Positions 43,253 through 51,609 of a stretch of DNA of 64,000 nt are shown here, piece by piece. A program made the position numbers and the translations under genes. Source of the stretch: Streptomyces piniterrae (GTDB taxonomy: Bacteria > Actinomycetota > Actinomycetes > Streptomycetales > Streptomycetaceae); assembly GCF_005048155.1 (NCBI RefSeq), contig NZ_SUMB01000002.1:902295-966294 (forward strand), given 5' to 3'. Each line of letters opens with the position of its first letter. Positions within the stretch are counted from its first letter, which is position 1. The notes under the pieces were generated by a model. The model searched no databases. It was not told the origin of the DNA and was given only the letters and a program-made list of their open reading frames with translations.

Positions 43253-43917
43253 GCGGCGGCCTTTGTGGCGACCGGCAGGTCGGCCAGCCGCCACTCCAGC
43301 ATCCCGTCCGTCAGCCGCATGGCTCTGCGGCCCCGCTCGTGCAGCAGCCGCACCGCGTCGTAGGCCAGGACGCAGTACGCGCCCCGGCAGTACGCCACCA
43401 CCTCCGCGTCTTTGGGCAACTCGGCGATACGGTCGGCGAGTTCCGCCACCGGGATGGAGAGGGCGCCGGGGATGTGTCCGGCGGTGTACTCCTCGGCGGG
43501 GCGCACATCCAGCACGACGATCTCGCCCGTCGCGGCGCGGGCGAGCAGTTCCTCCCGGTCCACTTCCTCCGCCTGGTCGGTGCCGAGATAGGCGGTGCGG
43601 GCGGGCTCGACGGCGTCCTGGTGGGTCTGGGCGACCTGGCGCAGCAGTGCGAACAGCTGCGCGACGTCGTCTCCGGCGAGCCGGTAGTGGATGCGTACGC
43701 CGTCACGGCGGGTCGCAACGAGGCCGGCCTGTTTGAGGGTCTGCAGGTGTGCCGAGGCCGTGGTCAGGTTGAGCCCGGCGGCCTTGGCGAGGGCGTCGAC
43801 GGTGCGCTCGCCCTGGGCCAGCAGGTCGAGCAGTTCCAGGCGTTTTCCGCTGCTCAGCGCCTTGCCGGTGCGGGCGAAGGCGTCGTACAGCGCGGCCTTG
43901 CGGGCGGCATCTCCCAT
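43249..43917 (-). CDS. ArsR-family regulator fused to a rhodanese domain
   Basis: The 222-residue protein joins an ArsR winged helix (GKRLELLDLLAQGERTVDAL, then LNLTTASAHLQTLKQAGLV) to a rhodanese domain with the persulfide Cys in VVAYCRGAYCVLA and the DVRPAEEYTAGHIPGA block. This fusion probably senses persulfide or sulfane sulfur. The ATG at 43917 follows GGAGGA; upstream ATG codons lie in a palindromic stretch (TCCATGGA at 43934-43941) that may be its operator. It is divergent from the MBL-rhodanese gene and coupled to the desulfurase. Confidence 0.92.
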   Translation of the reverse strand: MGDAARKAALYDAFARTGKALSSGKRLELLDLLAQGERTVDALAKAAGLNLTTASAHLQTLKQAGLVATRRDGVRIHYRLAGDDVAQLFALLRQVAQTHQDAVEPARTAYLGTDQAEEVDREELLARAATGEIVVLDVRPAEEYTAGHIPGALSIPVAELADRIAELPKDAEVVAYCRGAYCVLAYDAVRLLHERGRRAMRLTDGMLEWRLADLPVATKAAA

Positions 43918-44003
43918 GGCATCCTCCATAAATCCATGGAATATTGTAGATGTGGGTGAGCGTGGAAGCCACACGGCCCGTACCGTGACACCTGGAGGAC
44001 GCC

Positions 44004-45368
44004 ATGGGCTTCGCCGACGGCCACCTGATACCCCTGGTCGACGCCGGGCTGGGCAACAGTGCCTACCTCGTCGACCTCGGTGACGGACGCGCCCTGGCGG
44101 TGGACGCGAGCCGCGATCTGCGCACCCTGCGTGCGGCGGCCGGCCGGCGCGGCCTCACCGTCGCGTTCGCCGCCGACACTCACCTGCACGCCGACTTCCT
44201 CTCCGGGGCCGTGCAGCTCGCACACGACGACGGCGCCACGGTGCTGGCCTCCGCCGCCGGGCACCGCGCCTTCGAGCACACCGCGCTCGCCGACGGCGAC
44301 GAGAGGGACCTGGGCGGGCTGACCCTGCGGGCACTGGCCACTCCCGGACACACCGACGAGCACATGTCGTTCCTCCTCCTGGACGGCACCCGCGAACTCG
44401 GCGTGTTCACCGGCGGCTCGCTGATCGTCGGCTCGGCCGCCCGCACCGACCTGCTCGGCGCCGACCGCGCCGAGGAACTGGCCCGAGCCCAGTACCGCTC
44501 GCTCAGGCGGCTGGCCGAACTGCCGGACGCCACCGCCGTGTGGCCGACCCACGGCGCCGGATCGTTCTGCTCCGCCCCGCCCGGCGCCGAACGCACCACC
44601 ACCATCGCCGCCCAGAAGCAGGCCAATGCGCTGCTCGCCGCCCCCGATGAGGACACCTTCGTACGGGAACTGCTCGGCAGCCTCGGCTCCTACCCCGCCT
44701 ACTTCGCCCGGCTCGGCGAGATCAACCGACGCGGCCCCGCCGTCCTGGACTTCGAACCCGCCCTTCCCGCACTCACCGCGGACCAGGTCCGCAACCTGCT
44801 CGGCCAGGGTGCCCGGGCCGTCGACGTACGTCCCGTCGCGGACTTCGCCGCCGGCCACATCCCCGGCGCGCTCTCCATCCCGCTGCGCGAGGCGTTCGCC
44901 ACCTGGCTCGGCTGGCTGCTGCCCGACGACACCCCGCTCGTCCTGGTCACCGGCCCAGGACAGGACCTCGCCGAGATCACCTGGCAGGCCCTGAAAATCG
45001 GGTACGAGCGGCTGGCCGGACACCTTGAGGGCGGCATGGCCGCCTGGACCGCAGGAGGCGGAGCGCAAGAACGCATCGAGCTGGTCACCGCCGACCGGAT
45101 CGCCGGCCGCCCCGTCCTCGACATCCGGCAGGCCGCCGAACACATCGCCGGGCACATCCCGGACGCGGTCCACATCGAACTCGGCGACCTCGCCGCCCGT
45201 TCCGATGAAGCCCCGCAGCGTGCCGTGGTCGCCTGCGGTCATGGCGAACGTGCCATGACCGCCGCCAGTCTTCTGGCGCGCGCCGGGCACCGCGACCTCG
45301 CTGTTCTCCACGGCGGACCTGCCGACTGGGCCAAAGCCACCCACCGCCCCCTGGAGGAGGGCGCGTGA
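44004..45368 (+). CDS. Metallo-beta-lactamase/rhodanese fusion (persulfide dioxygenase-like)
   Basis: The 454-residue protein has an ETHE1-type metallo-beta-lactamase domain: THLHADFLSGA for metal binding, TPGHTDEHMSFLLL and PTHGAGSFC. Two rhodanese domains follow. The first reads VDVRPVADFAAGHIPGALSI but has Gly-Pro-Gly where the catalytic Cys should be, so it is a spacer. The second has an active Cys in VVACGHGERAMTA. The domain order matches enzymes that oxidise persulfide to sulfite and release thiosulfate. It is divergent from the ArsR-rhodanese and forms an operon with the MFS gene. Confidence 0.92.
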   Translation: MGFADGHLIPLVDAGLGNSAYLVDLGDGRALAVDASRDLRTLRAAAGRRGLTVAFAADTHLHADFLSGAVQLAHDDGATVLASAAGHRAFEHTALADGDERDLGGLTLRALATPGHTDEHMSFLLLDGTRELGVFTGGSLIVGSAARTDLLGADRAEELARAQYRSLRRLAELPDATAVWPTHGAGSFCSAPPGAERTTTIAAQKQANALLAAPDEDTFVRELLGSLGSYPAYFARLGEINRRGPAVLDFEPALPALTADQVRNLLGQGARAVDVRPVADFAAGHIPGALSIPLREAFATWLGWLLPDDTPLVLVTGPGQDLAEITWQALKIGYERLAGHLEGGMAAWTAGGGAQERIELVTADRIAGRPVLDIRQAAEHIAGHIPDAVHIELGDLAARSDEAPQRAVVACGHGERAMTAASLLARAGHRDLAVLHGGPADWAKATHRPLEEGA

Positions 45369-46633
45369 CCACCGCCCGCACCGCACGCGCTGACAGCCAC
45401 ATCCGCCTCGGACTGCGCGCCAATCTCGCCCAGTTCACCCTGCTGGTCGCGGTCAACGCCCTGGTCGGCGGCATGCTCGGCCAGGAACGCATCGTCCTGC
45501 CGCTGCTGGCCGACGACGTCTTCCAGCTGTCCGCTTATACCGCGGCGCTCACCTACATCGTGGCCTTCGGCGCCACCAAAGCGATCACCAACTTCTTCGC
45601 CGGCACCCTCTCCGACCGCTATGGCCGCAAGCCCGTCCTGGTCGCGGGCTGGCTGATCGCCCTGCCCATTCCCGCCATGCTGGCCTGGGGCCCGTCCTGG
45701 GGCTGGATCGTCGCCGCCAACGTCCTGCTCGGCGTCAACCAGGGCCTGACCTGGTCCACCACCGTCATCATGAAGATCGACCTGGTCGGCCCGGCACGCC
45801 GCGGCCTTGCGATGGGCTTCAACGAGGCCGCCGGATACCTGGCCGTGGCCGCCACCGCCATGGCCACCGGAGCGATCGCGGAACACGCCGGGCTGCGGCC
45901 CGAGCCCTTCCTGCTCGGCGCCGCCTACGCCGCCCTCGCCCTGGGCCTGTCGCTCTTCGCCATCCGCGAGACCCGCGACCACGCCCGCATCGAAGCCGCC
46001 CGGCACCCCGGCCGGAACGGGGCAGACGCGGACCTGACCACTGGTCAGATCGCCTGGCGCACCAGCATCCGCGAGAGGGCGCTGTCAGCCGCGAGCCAGG
46101 CCGGGATGGTCAACAACCTCAACGACGCCCTCGCCTGGGGAATCTTCCCCCTCCTGTTCGCCGCCCACGGCCTGTCCCTCGCCCAGATCGGCCTCCTCGC
46201 CGCCCTCTACCCCGCCGTCTGGGGCGGGGGCCAGCTACTGACCGGCTGGTGGTCCGACCACATCGGCCGCAAACATCTGATCACCGCGGGCATGCTGCTG
46301 CAGGCCGCCGCCATCGGCCTCGTCGCCGAGGGCACCGCCTTCGGCGTCTGGGCAGCGGCGCAGGTACTCCTCGGCATCGGCACCGCCCTGGTCTACCCGA
46401 CCCTGCTCGCCGTCATCGGGGACGTCGCCCACCCCGCCTGGCGCGCCCGCGCCGTCGGCGTCTACCGCCTGTGGCGCGACGGCGGCTTCGCGATCGGCGC
46501 CCTGCTGGCCGGAGCCCTCGCCGACGCATACGGCCTGCGCCCCGCCATCTGGGCCATCGCCGCGCTGACCGCCGCCTCCGGGCTGCTGGTAGCGGTGCGG
46601 ATGTACGAAACGCATACCCGGGCCCCGGGATGA
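45365..46633 (+). CDS. Major-facilitator superfamily transporter
   Basis: The 422-residue protein has twelve predicted membrane helices, the MFS loop motif GTLSDRYGRKPVL between helices 2 and 3, and a second GWWSDHIGRKHLI in the equivalent place of the C-terminal half. The GTG at 45365 overlaps the previous stop (GTGA), so the gene is co-translated with the persulfide enzyme. The likely cargo is a sulfur species such as sulfite or thiosulfate, or a thiol conjugate; this follows from context only. Confidence 0.9.
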   Translation: MTTARTARADSHIRLGLRANLAQFTLLVAVNALVGGMLGQERIVLPLLADDVFQLSAYTAALTYIVAFGATKAITNFFAGTLSDRYGRKPVLVAGWLIALPIPAMLAWGPSWGWIVAANVLLGVNQGLTWSTTVIMKIDLVGPARRGLAMGFNEAAGYLAVAATAMATGAIAEHAGLRPEPFLLGAAYAALALGLSLFAIRETRDHARIEAARHPGRNGADADLTTGQIAWRTSIRERALSAASQAGMVNNLNDALAWGIFPLLFAAHGLSLAQIGLLAALYPAVWGGGQLLTGWWSDHIGRKHLITAGMLLQAAAIGLVAEGTAFGVWAAAQVLLGIGTALVYPTLLAVIGDVAHPAWRARAVGVYRLWRDGGFAIGALLAGALADAYGLRPAIWAIAALTAASGLLVAVRMYETHTRAPG

Positions 46634-46737
46634 TGACGGGCACGGTCGTCTTGCGGTCGGTGGGGTGGCGGTGCGCAATGCGGTGGCCGGAACCGGCGTG
46701 CGCCTTGCGGGCCGGATCCCGCCTCCGGCGCCCCGGT

Positions 46738-46800
46738 TCAGTGCACCTTCTCCATGGGGCGCCCGCAGCAGCAGGTCACCTCGCTTTCGACGAATCCCAT
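46738..46800 (-). CDS. 20-residue CCC-containing peptide
   Basis: An AAGGAGG ribosome site with 7 bases to the ATG at 46800 precedes MGFVESEVTCCCGRPMEKVH. Three adjacent Cys residues, a Gly-Arg-Pro turn and a nearby Met and His look like a soft-metal or metalloid ligand. The ribosome site lies in one arm of a 10-bp inverted repeat (AGGTCACCTC at the site, GAGGTGACCT in codons 7-10), so translation may be masked unless the hairpin melts. A MerR-type promoter lies just upstream, between thiol and arsenic genes. I do not know a named family. Confidence 0.6.
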   Translation of the reverse strand: MGFVESEVTCCCGRPMEKVH

Positions 46801-46839
46801 GAGGTGACCTCCTTCTGGCTCCGTGCCTACGCCGGTGAC

Positions 46840-46870
46840 CGCAAAACCTTCCCCCAGGGGGCGAGGTCAA
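46840..46870 (-). promoter_or_regulatory. MerR-type metal-responsive promoter
   Basis: On the minus strand TTGACC (46870-46865) and a TTTGCG -10 region are 19 bases apart, with the near-palindrome ACCTCGCCCCC / GGGGGAAGGT filling the spacer. This over-long spacing with a dyad is characteristic of MerR-controlled promoters and matches the layout at 11677. Transcription would reach the CCC peptide at 46800. No MerR gene is adjacent. Confidence 0.7.
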
Positions 46871-46981
46871 GGAGTCGGTGATGCGGGTGTCACCGGCCGG
46901 TGCCCAGCCTTGATGAGGGGTGCTCTTCCGGCATATCCGAGTGTGTGTCGACGCAGTTGCGGATGTCAGCGTTCTCGGTGG

Positions 46982-47401
46982 TCACTTGGCTGCCTCGGCG
47001 TCGATCTCGGCGATCAGGGCCTCGATGCGCGTCTTGATCTCGTCGCGGATCGGGCGGACGGACTCGACACCCTTGCCCGCCGGGTCCTCCAGTGCCCAGT
47101 CGAGGTACTTCTTGCCGGGGAAGATCGGACAGGCGTCGCCGCAGCCCATGGTGATGACGTAGTCGGATGCCTGGACGGCTTCGGTGGTGAGGACCTTCGG
47201 CTTCTGCTCGGAGATGTCGATGCCGAGCTCCCGCATCGCCTCGACGGCGGCCGGGTTGACCTGGTCGGCGGGGACCGAGCCGGCGGAGCGGACCTCGACG
47301 CGGCCGCCCGCGAGGTGGGAGAGGAATCCGGCGGCCATCTGCGAGCGCCCGGCGTTGTGAATGCAGACGAACAGCACGGAGGCGAGCGGGGTGGACGACA
47401 T
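46982..47401 (-). CDS. arsC: Arsenate reductase, LMW-PTP type
   Basis: The 139-residue protein has the CX5R nucleophile loop CIHNAGRSQ at the N-terminus, DYVITMGCGDACPIFPGKKY with the resolving Cys pair, and the DPAGKGVES loop. It reduces arsenate to arsenite by thiol chemistry, probably with thioredoxin or mycothiol. It is followed on the minus strand by a second ArsC gene upstream in transcription order, separated by about 70 bases. It is part of the arsenic island with the ArsR at 48181 divergent. Confidence 0.93.
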   Translation of the reverse strand: MSSTPLASVLFVCIHNAGRSQMAAGFLSHLAGGRVEVRSAGSVPADQVNPAAVEAMRELGIDISEQKPKVLTTEAVQASDYVITMGCGDACPIFPGKKYLDWALEDPAGKGVESVRPIRDEIKTRIEALIAEIDAEAAK

Positions 47402-47472
47402 GAGTTCTTCCTTCAACGAGGGGATCAAAACGAGGGGTTCAACGTGGATCAAGAAGCGGGGTGAGCGGCGGT

Positions 47473-48108
47473 TCAGGGGTCGGGCAGGGTGCCCAGCAGG
47501 GTGGTGATGTGGGCGTCTAAGGCATCGCGGATGTCCCGTACGACGGCGATGGGGGCGCCGTCGGGGTCGGGGACGGGCCAGTCCAGGTAGCGGCGGCCGG
47601 GTACGACGGGGCAGGCGTCGCCGCAGCCCATCGTGATGACGATGTCGGCGGCTTGGACCACCTCGTCGGTCAGCGGCTTGGGGTAGGCATCGGCGAGATC
47701 GACGCCCGCTTCCGTCAGGGCCTGGACGATGCCCACTTCCACCTCGGCCGCCGGGGCGGCGCCCGCGGAGGAGATCGTCACCTGTCCGCCGGCTCGGTGG
47801 TTGAGGAGGGCGGCGGCCATCTGGGAGCGGCCGGCGTTGTGGCTGCACACGAACAGCACCCGCGGCAGGCCCGCGCCGGGAGCTCCCTCGACGTGGGCGA
47901 GGGCCTCCAGCCGTTCTGCGGTGAACCGCTCGGCCAGCACTACCAGGTGGGTGTGTACTCGGGCGTGCTCGGCGAGCAGGCGGTAGGAGTCTGCCAGGAG
48001 CGCCTGCACGGTCTCTGCGCAGAAGCGTCCGGAGTGCTGGGAGGCGAGGCGGGCTGCTCCGGCGGCGAGGCGGTCGTCGGGCAGGGCGGGGGACGGGGAT
48101 GCGGGCAT
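47473..48108 (-). CDS. ArsC-type phosphatase with an N-terminal helical domain
   Basis: The 211-residue protein adds an 80-residue three-helix domain (SGRFCAETVQALLADSYRLL) before a LMW-PTP/ArsC domain with CSHNAGRSQMAAALL and VITMGCGDACP. Fusions of this kind occur in actinobacterial ars loci; the extra domain is of uncertain role. It starts at the ATG at 48108 after GGAGGG, not at an earlier in-frame GTG. It is transcribed with the shorter arsC downstream and divergent from ArsR, so both are likely ArsR-regulated. Confidence 0.88.
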   Translation of the reverse strand: MPASPSPALPDDRLAAGAARLASQHSGRFCAETVQALLADSYRLLAEHARVHTHLVVLAERFTAERLEALAHVEGAPGAGLPRVLFVCSHNAGRSQMAAALLNHRAGGQVTISSAGAAPAAEVEVGIVQALTEAGVDLADAYPKPLTDEVVQAADIVITMGCGDACPVVPGRRYLDWPVPDPDGAPIAVVRDIRDALDAHITTLLGTLPDP

Positions 48109-48180
48109 GCGAACCCTCCGCGGGCTCAAAAGATCAGCACAGGCTGGTATCAGCTCGGGGTGATGTGACAGTATCAGTCC

Positions 48181-48495
48181 ATGATGACGTCAGTCGACAC
48201 TGACCTGATTCGGGTGCTGGCCGACCCGCTCAGGCTCCAGATCGTGACCCTGCTGGCCAAGGAGACGCTCTGCACCACGCACCTGGTCGAGGAGACCGGT
48301 GCCAAGCAGACCAACCTCTCCAACCACCTGCGGGTGCTGCGCGAGGCGGGCGTGGTCGAGACCGAGCCGTGCGGCAGGTACACCTACTACAGGCTGCGCC
48401 CGGACGCCATCGCCTCTCTCGCCGGTCAGTTCGCCGACCTCGCGGAGGCCGCGCGCGCCACCGCCGAAGCGAACCTCAAGCGGTCCTGCCCCTGA
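48181..48495 (+). CDS. ArsR-family repressor
   Basis: The 104-residue protein has an ArsR winged helix: VLADPLRLQIVTLLAKETLC, then GAKQTNLSNHLRVLREAGV. Cys residues in the ETLCTTHLVEE helix, EPCGRY and KRSCP could bind arsenite. It lies between the two arsC genes (divergent) and the aquaporin gene (downstream, 40 bases), and probably represses both sides. ATC-AGC repeats near 48133-48178 may be the operator but were not clear. Confidence 0.92.
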   Translation: MMTSVDTDLIRVLADPLRLQIVTLLAKETLCTTHLVEETGAKQTNLSNHLRVLREAGVVETEPCGRYTYYRLRPDAIASLAGQFADLAEAARATAEANLKRSCP

Positions 48496-48535
48496 TCCTC
48501 GCGCCGTACCGCCGCGACAGCACCAAGGAGTCCCG

Positions 48536-49336
48536 TTGACCGCCACCGAGGCCGCCTCCTCCGAGGCCACCCCGCAGACCGCCATACCCACCACCGGATC
48601 CCAGAGCGCCCCGGAGGCCACCGCGCCGCCGCTGGTCGCGCGGGCCGCCGCCGAGCTCGTCGGTACCGCCGCCCTGGTTGCGGTAGTGGTCGGCTCCGGC
48701 ATCCAAGCCACCGAGTTGACCCGGGACGTCGGCCTTCAACTGCTGGCCAACTCCATTGCCACCGTCTTCGGACTCGGCGTCCTGATCGCCCTGCTCGGCC
48801 CGGTCTCCGGCGCGCACTTCAACCCGGCCGTGACGCTGGCCGAGTGGTGGACGGCCCGCCGCGCTGGCGGCTCCGGAGTCACCCTGCGCGAGGCGGTCGT
48901 CTACCTTCCCGCCCAGATCGCGGGTGCCATCGCGGGGGCCGTGCTGGCCGACGCGATGTTCGGTGAGCCGCTGGTGAAGTGGTCCACCCACGACCGGTCC
49001 GACGGGAACCTGCTGCTGGGCGAGGTCGTGGCCACCGCAGGGCTGATCCTGCTGATCTTCGGCCTCGCACGCACCGACCGCCTCCGCTTCGCACCGGTCG
49101 CCGTCGCCTCGTACATCGGCGCCGCCTACTGGTTCACCTCCTCCACCTCCTTCGCCAACCCGGCGGTGACCATCGGCCGGGCCTTCACCGACACCTTCGC
49201 GGGCATCGCCCCCGGCTCGGTCGCCGGCTTCATCGGCGCCCAGCTCGCGGGCGCCGTGGTCGGTCTGGCCCTGGCCGCGGTCATCTTCATGAACGGCAAG
49301 ACCGGCACGAACGCCGGACAGTCCACCGCCGCATGA
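48536..49336 (+). CDS. MIP/aquaporin-family channel
   Basis: The 266-residue protein has both NPA motifs ([15 protein letters not shown] and [14 protein letters not shown]) and six membrane helices, as expected of aquaglyceroporins. TTG at 48536 follows AAGGAG and gives a Ser/Thr-rich N-terminal extension. In other bacteria such channels in ars operons (AqpS) release arsenite. Here it follows ArsR directly and no ArsB or Acr3 pump is present, so it may be the arsenite exit route. Its end overlaps the flavoprotein start (ATGA). Confidence 0.93.
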   Translation: MTATEAASSEATPQTAIPTTGSQSAPEATAPPLVARAAAELVGTAALVAVVVGSGIQATELTRDVGLQLLANSIATVFGLGVLIALLGPVSGAHFNPAVTLAEWWTARRAGGSGVTLREAVVYLPAQIAGAIAGAVLADAMFGEPLVKWSTHDRSDGNLLLGEVVATAGLILLIFGLARTDRLRFAPVAVASYIGAAYWFTSSTSFANPAVTIGRAFTDTFAGIAPGSVAGFIGAQLAGAVVGLALAAVIFMNGKTGTNAGQSTAA

Positions 49337-50412
49337 CCCAGCGGGCCGATGTGGTGGTGATAGGCGGCGGCCAGGCAGGGCTCGCGGCCGGTTACCACCT
49401 GCGCCGCCTTCGCGTGGACTTCGTCATCCTCGACGCCCAGCCCACGCCGGGCGGCGCGTGGCAACACACCTGGGACTCCCTGCGCCTGTTCTCCCCGGCC
49501 GCCTACTCCTCACTGCCCGGCCGCCTCATGCCGCCCCAGTCGGGTGAGACGTATCCGGACGCCGGACACGTGGTGGAGTACCTCGCCGAGTACGAGAAGC
49601 GGTACGAGCTGCCCGTCCAGCACGGCGTCCATGTCCAGGCGGTACGCCGCGACGGCGACCGGCTGTGGGTGGAGGCCGACTCCGGCAGTTGGCGGGCGCG
49701 GGCGGTCATCAGCGCCACCGGCACATGGTCGCGCCCTTTCCGGCCCGCCATTCCCGGCTGGGAACTCTTCGCCGGGCGGCAGCTGCACACGGTGGGCTAC
49801 CGGCGTCCGGTCGGCTTCGCCGGGCAGCGCGTCATCGTGGTCGGGGGCGGCAACTCCGGCGCGCAGATCGCCGCAGACCTCGCCAGCCACGGGGAGCTGA
49901 CCTGGGTCACCCAGCGGCCCCCGCGCTTCCTGCCTGACGCGATCGACGGCCGCGTCCTGTTCGACGTGGCGACCACACGCCGTCGCGCCCTCGACAGCGG
50001 TGCGGGGGACACCGGCGGAGTGGCCTCGCTGGGTGACATCGTCGCCGTCCCGCCTGTACGGGATGCCCGCGACGCGGGACTCCTCAAGGCCGAGCCCATG
50101 TTCACCCACCTCGACGCGCACGGCCCCGTGTGGGCCGACGGCACGAGCACCGCAGCCGACGTGATCATCTGGTGCACTGGCTTCCGCCCCGCCCTCTCCC
50201 ACCTCGCGCCACTCGGCCTGCGTGACCAGCGCGGACACATCCCCACCGGCGGCACCCGCGCCCTCGGCGAGCCCCGTCTGCACCTGCTCGGCTACGGCGA
50301 CTGGACCGGTCCCGCTTCCGCCACCCTCATCGGTGTCGGCCGCCCGGCCCGCGATGCGGCCCGTGAGATCGCCCAGCGGCTCGGCATCGTGGAGAAGTGC
50401 CGCCCCGCCTGA
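49333..50412 (+). CDS. Flavin monooxygenase-like protein (ArsO-type)
   Basis: The 359-residue protein has two Rossmann motifs for FAD ([20 protein letters not shown]) and NADPH ([18 protein letters not shown]), and a typical FMO plan with [16 protein letters not shown]. It overlaps the aquaporin gene (ATGA), so it is part of the same operon. ArsO-type flavoproteins in ars operons have been proposed to act on thiol- or methyl-arsenic species; the exact reaction is not established from this sequence. Confidence 0.9.
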   Translation: MTQRADVVVIGGGQAGLAAGYHLRRLRVDFVILDAQPTPGGAWQHTWDSLRLFSPAAYSSLPGRLMPPQSGETYPDAGHVVEYLAEYEKRYELPVQHGVHVQAVRRDGDRLWVEADSGSWRARAVISATGTWSRPFRPAIPGWELFAGRQLHTVGYRRPVGFAGQRVIVVGGGNSGAQIAADLASHGELTWVTQRPPRFLPDAIDGRVLFDVATTRRRALDSGAGDTGGVASLGDIVAVPPVRDARDAGLLKAEPMFTHLDAHGPVWADGTSTAADVIIWCTGFRPALSHLAPLGLRDQRGHIPTGGTRALGEPRLHLLGYGDWTGPASATLIGVGRPARDAAREIAQRLGIVEKCRPA

Positions 50413-50523
50413 GCGTTCTGCCGTGCAGTCAGCAGGGCTCTCGCCTCATGATGCCCGAGTGGGCATCATCGAATCCCCGGCTGACTCCAGCCAGCTGGTC
50501 GTTCGCGGAGAGCTGGTGGATCC

Positions 50524-51072
50524 ATGACGGAGCGGCAACCTTTGAACAAACAGACCGTCCATGACGAGCTGGAGAGGGCCCGCGCGGACTTCCATGCCCT
50601 GATCGGCGGCTTGGGCGAAGCCGACTGGGCCGGGCAGACGCGAGAAACCCGCTGGAACAATGAGCAGCTGCTCTTCCACATGCTATTCGGGTACATGGTC
50701 GTCCGGGCACTGCTGACGGTCGTGCGCATCTTCGGCCGACTGCCGCGCGGCGTCAGCAGGGCGTACGCACGATTGCTGGACGCAGCAGTCAAACCCTTCG
50801 ACGAGATCAACTACGTCGGGTCGTGTATGGCCGCCAAGGTCTTCAACCGGCGGCGGATGGGGACGAAGTTCGACCGCGTCATTGCCTCGTTGCACTGTCG
50901 CCTTGATGCCGAATCCGAAGCCGACTTGGCGCGCGGGATGCACTATCCCGTCCGCTGGGATCCTTTCTTCAAGGACTTCATGACACTCGCGGACATCTAC
51001 CGCTACCCAACCCAGCACTTCGACTTCCATCGCCGGCAACTCACCCTCGACGCGGCCGGTCGCGGCCGTTGA
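50524..51072 (+). CDS. DinB-like four-helix protein
   Basis: The 182-residue protein has the DinB/YfiT-like helical bundle (VHDELERARADFHALIGGLG, RWNNEQLLFHMLFGYMVVRA, and YPTQHFDFHRRQL near the end) with His residues placed to bind a divalent metal. This superfamily includes mycothiol- and bacillithiol-dependent transferases, so a thiol-transfer role fits the thiol/arsenic neighbourhood. That is an inference; no substrate can be read from the sequence. Confidence 0.85.
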   Translation: MTERQPLNKQTVHDELERARADFHALIGGLGEADWAGQTRETRWNNEQLLFHMLFGYMVVRALLTVVRIFGRLPRGVSRAYARLLDAAVKPFDEINYVGSCMAAKVFNRRRMGTKFDRVIASLHCRLDAESEADLARGMHYPVRWDPFFKDFMTLADIYRYPTQHFDFHRRQLTLDAAGRGR

Positions 51073-51099
51073 GCCGTGACGCGGCCCCAGGGCATGTGA

Positions 51100-51459
51100 T
51101 CAGGCGGCGAACTGTCCCAGCATCTTCCCCATCGCAGCCACCACCGACGGTGCGACCCGGTAGTACACCCAGGTGCCGCGCCGCTCCGAGGTCAGCAGGC
51201 CAGCCTCGCGGAGCTTCTTGAGGTGATGGGAGACGGTCGGCTGTGAGACGCCCACGTCGGAGATGTCGCAGACGCACGCCTCGCCGCCCTCGTGGGAGGC
51301 GACCAGCGAGAACAGGCGCAGCCGGATCGGGTCGCCGAGCGCCTTGAACATCGCAGCCGTACGGACTGCCTCCTCCGCCGACAGCGGCCGCTCGGTCAGA
51401 GGCGGGCAGCACGGCTCAACGTCGGACTCCACCAGCGGCAACGTCTCGGCATTCGACAT
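51100..51459 (-). CDS. ArsR-family arsenic-type repressor
   Basis: The 119-residue protein (ATG 51459) has an ArsR winged helix (MFKALGDPIRLRLFSLVASH, QPTVSHHLKKLREAGLLTSE) with the metalloid site EACVCDISD and further Cys residues at EPCCPPL near the N-terminus, so it likely senses arsenite. It is divergent from a flavoprotein gene, and the space between has two matched 34-base dyads. A second ArsR in the island implies independent control of this flavoprotein. Confidence 0.93.
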   Translation of the reverse strand: MSNAETLPLVESDVEPCCPPLTERPLSAEEAVRTAAMFKALGDPIRLRLFSLVASHEGGEACVCDISDVGVSQPTVSHHLKKLREAGLLTSERRGTWVYYRVAPSVVAAMGKMLGQFAA

Positions 51460-51549
51460 GCGTCTATGTTGACACACGTCGAATCAGAGCCTCCGGGGCT
51501 GCGGGCGAGGGTCTAATTCGATTCATGTCTATGTTGACGTCTATCGAAT
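51451..51549. promoter_or_regulatory. Two tandem 34-base ArsR operators
   Basis: Operator 1 (51451-51484) is framed by ATTCGAC and GTCGAAT, and operator 2 (51516-51549) by ATTCGAT and ATCGAAT. Both contain GTCTATGTTGAC between their arms and are 65 bases apart centre to centre. They cover the ArsR start codon and the upstream region of the flavoprotein gene. A half site GTCGAATCA recurs near 51588. This is a clear divergent ArsR-controlled region. Confidence 0.88.
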
Positions 51550-51609
51550 CAGGTGTCACGCTGGCGGCATAAGCCATCGACGGATGTCGAATCAACGCGG
51601 GAGTCCATC

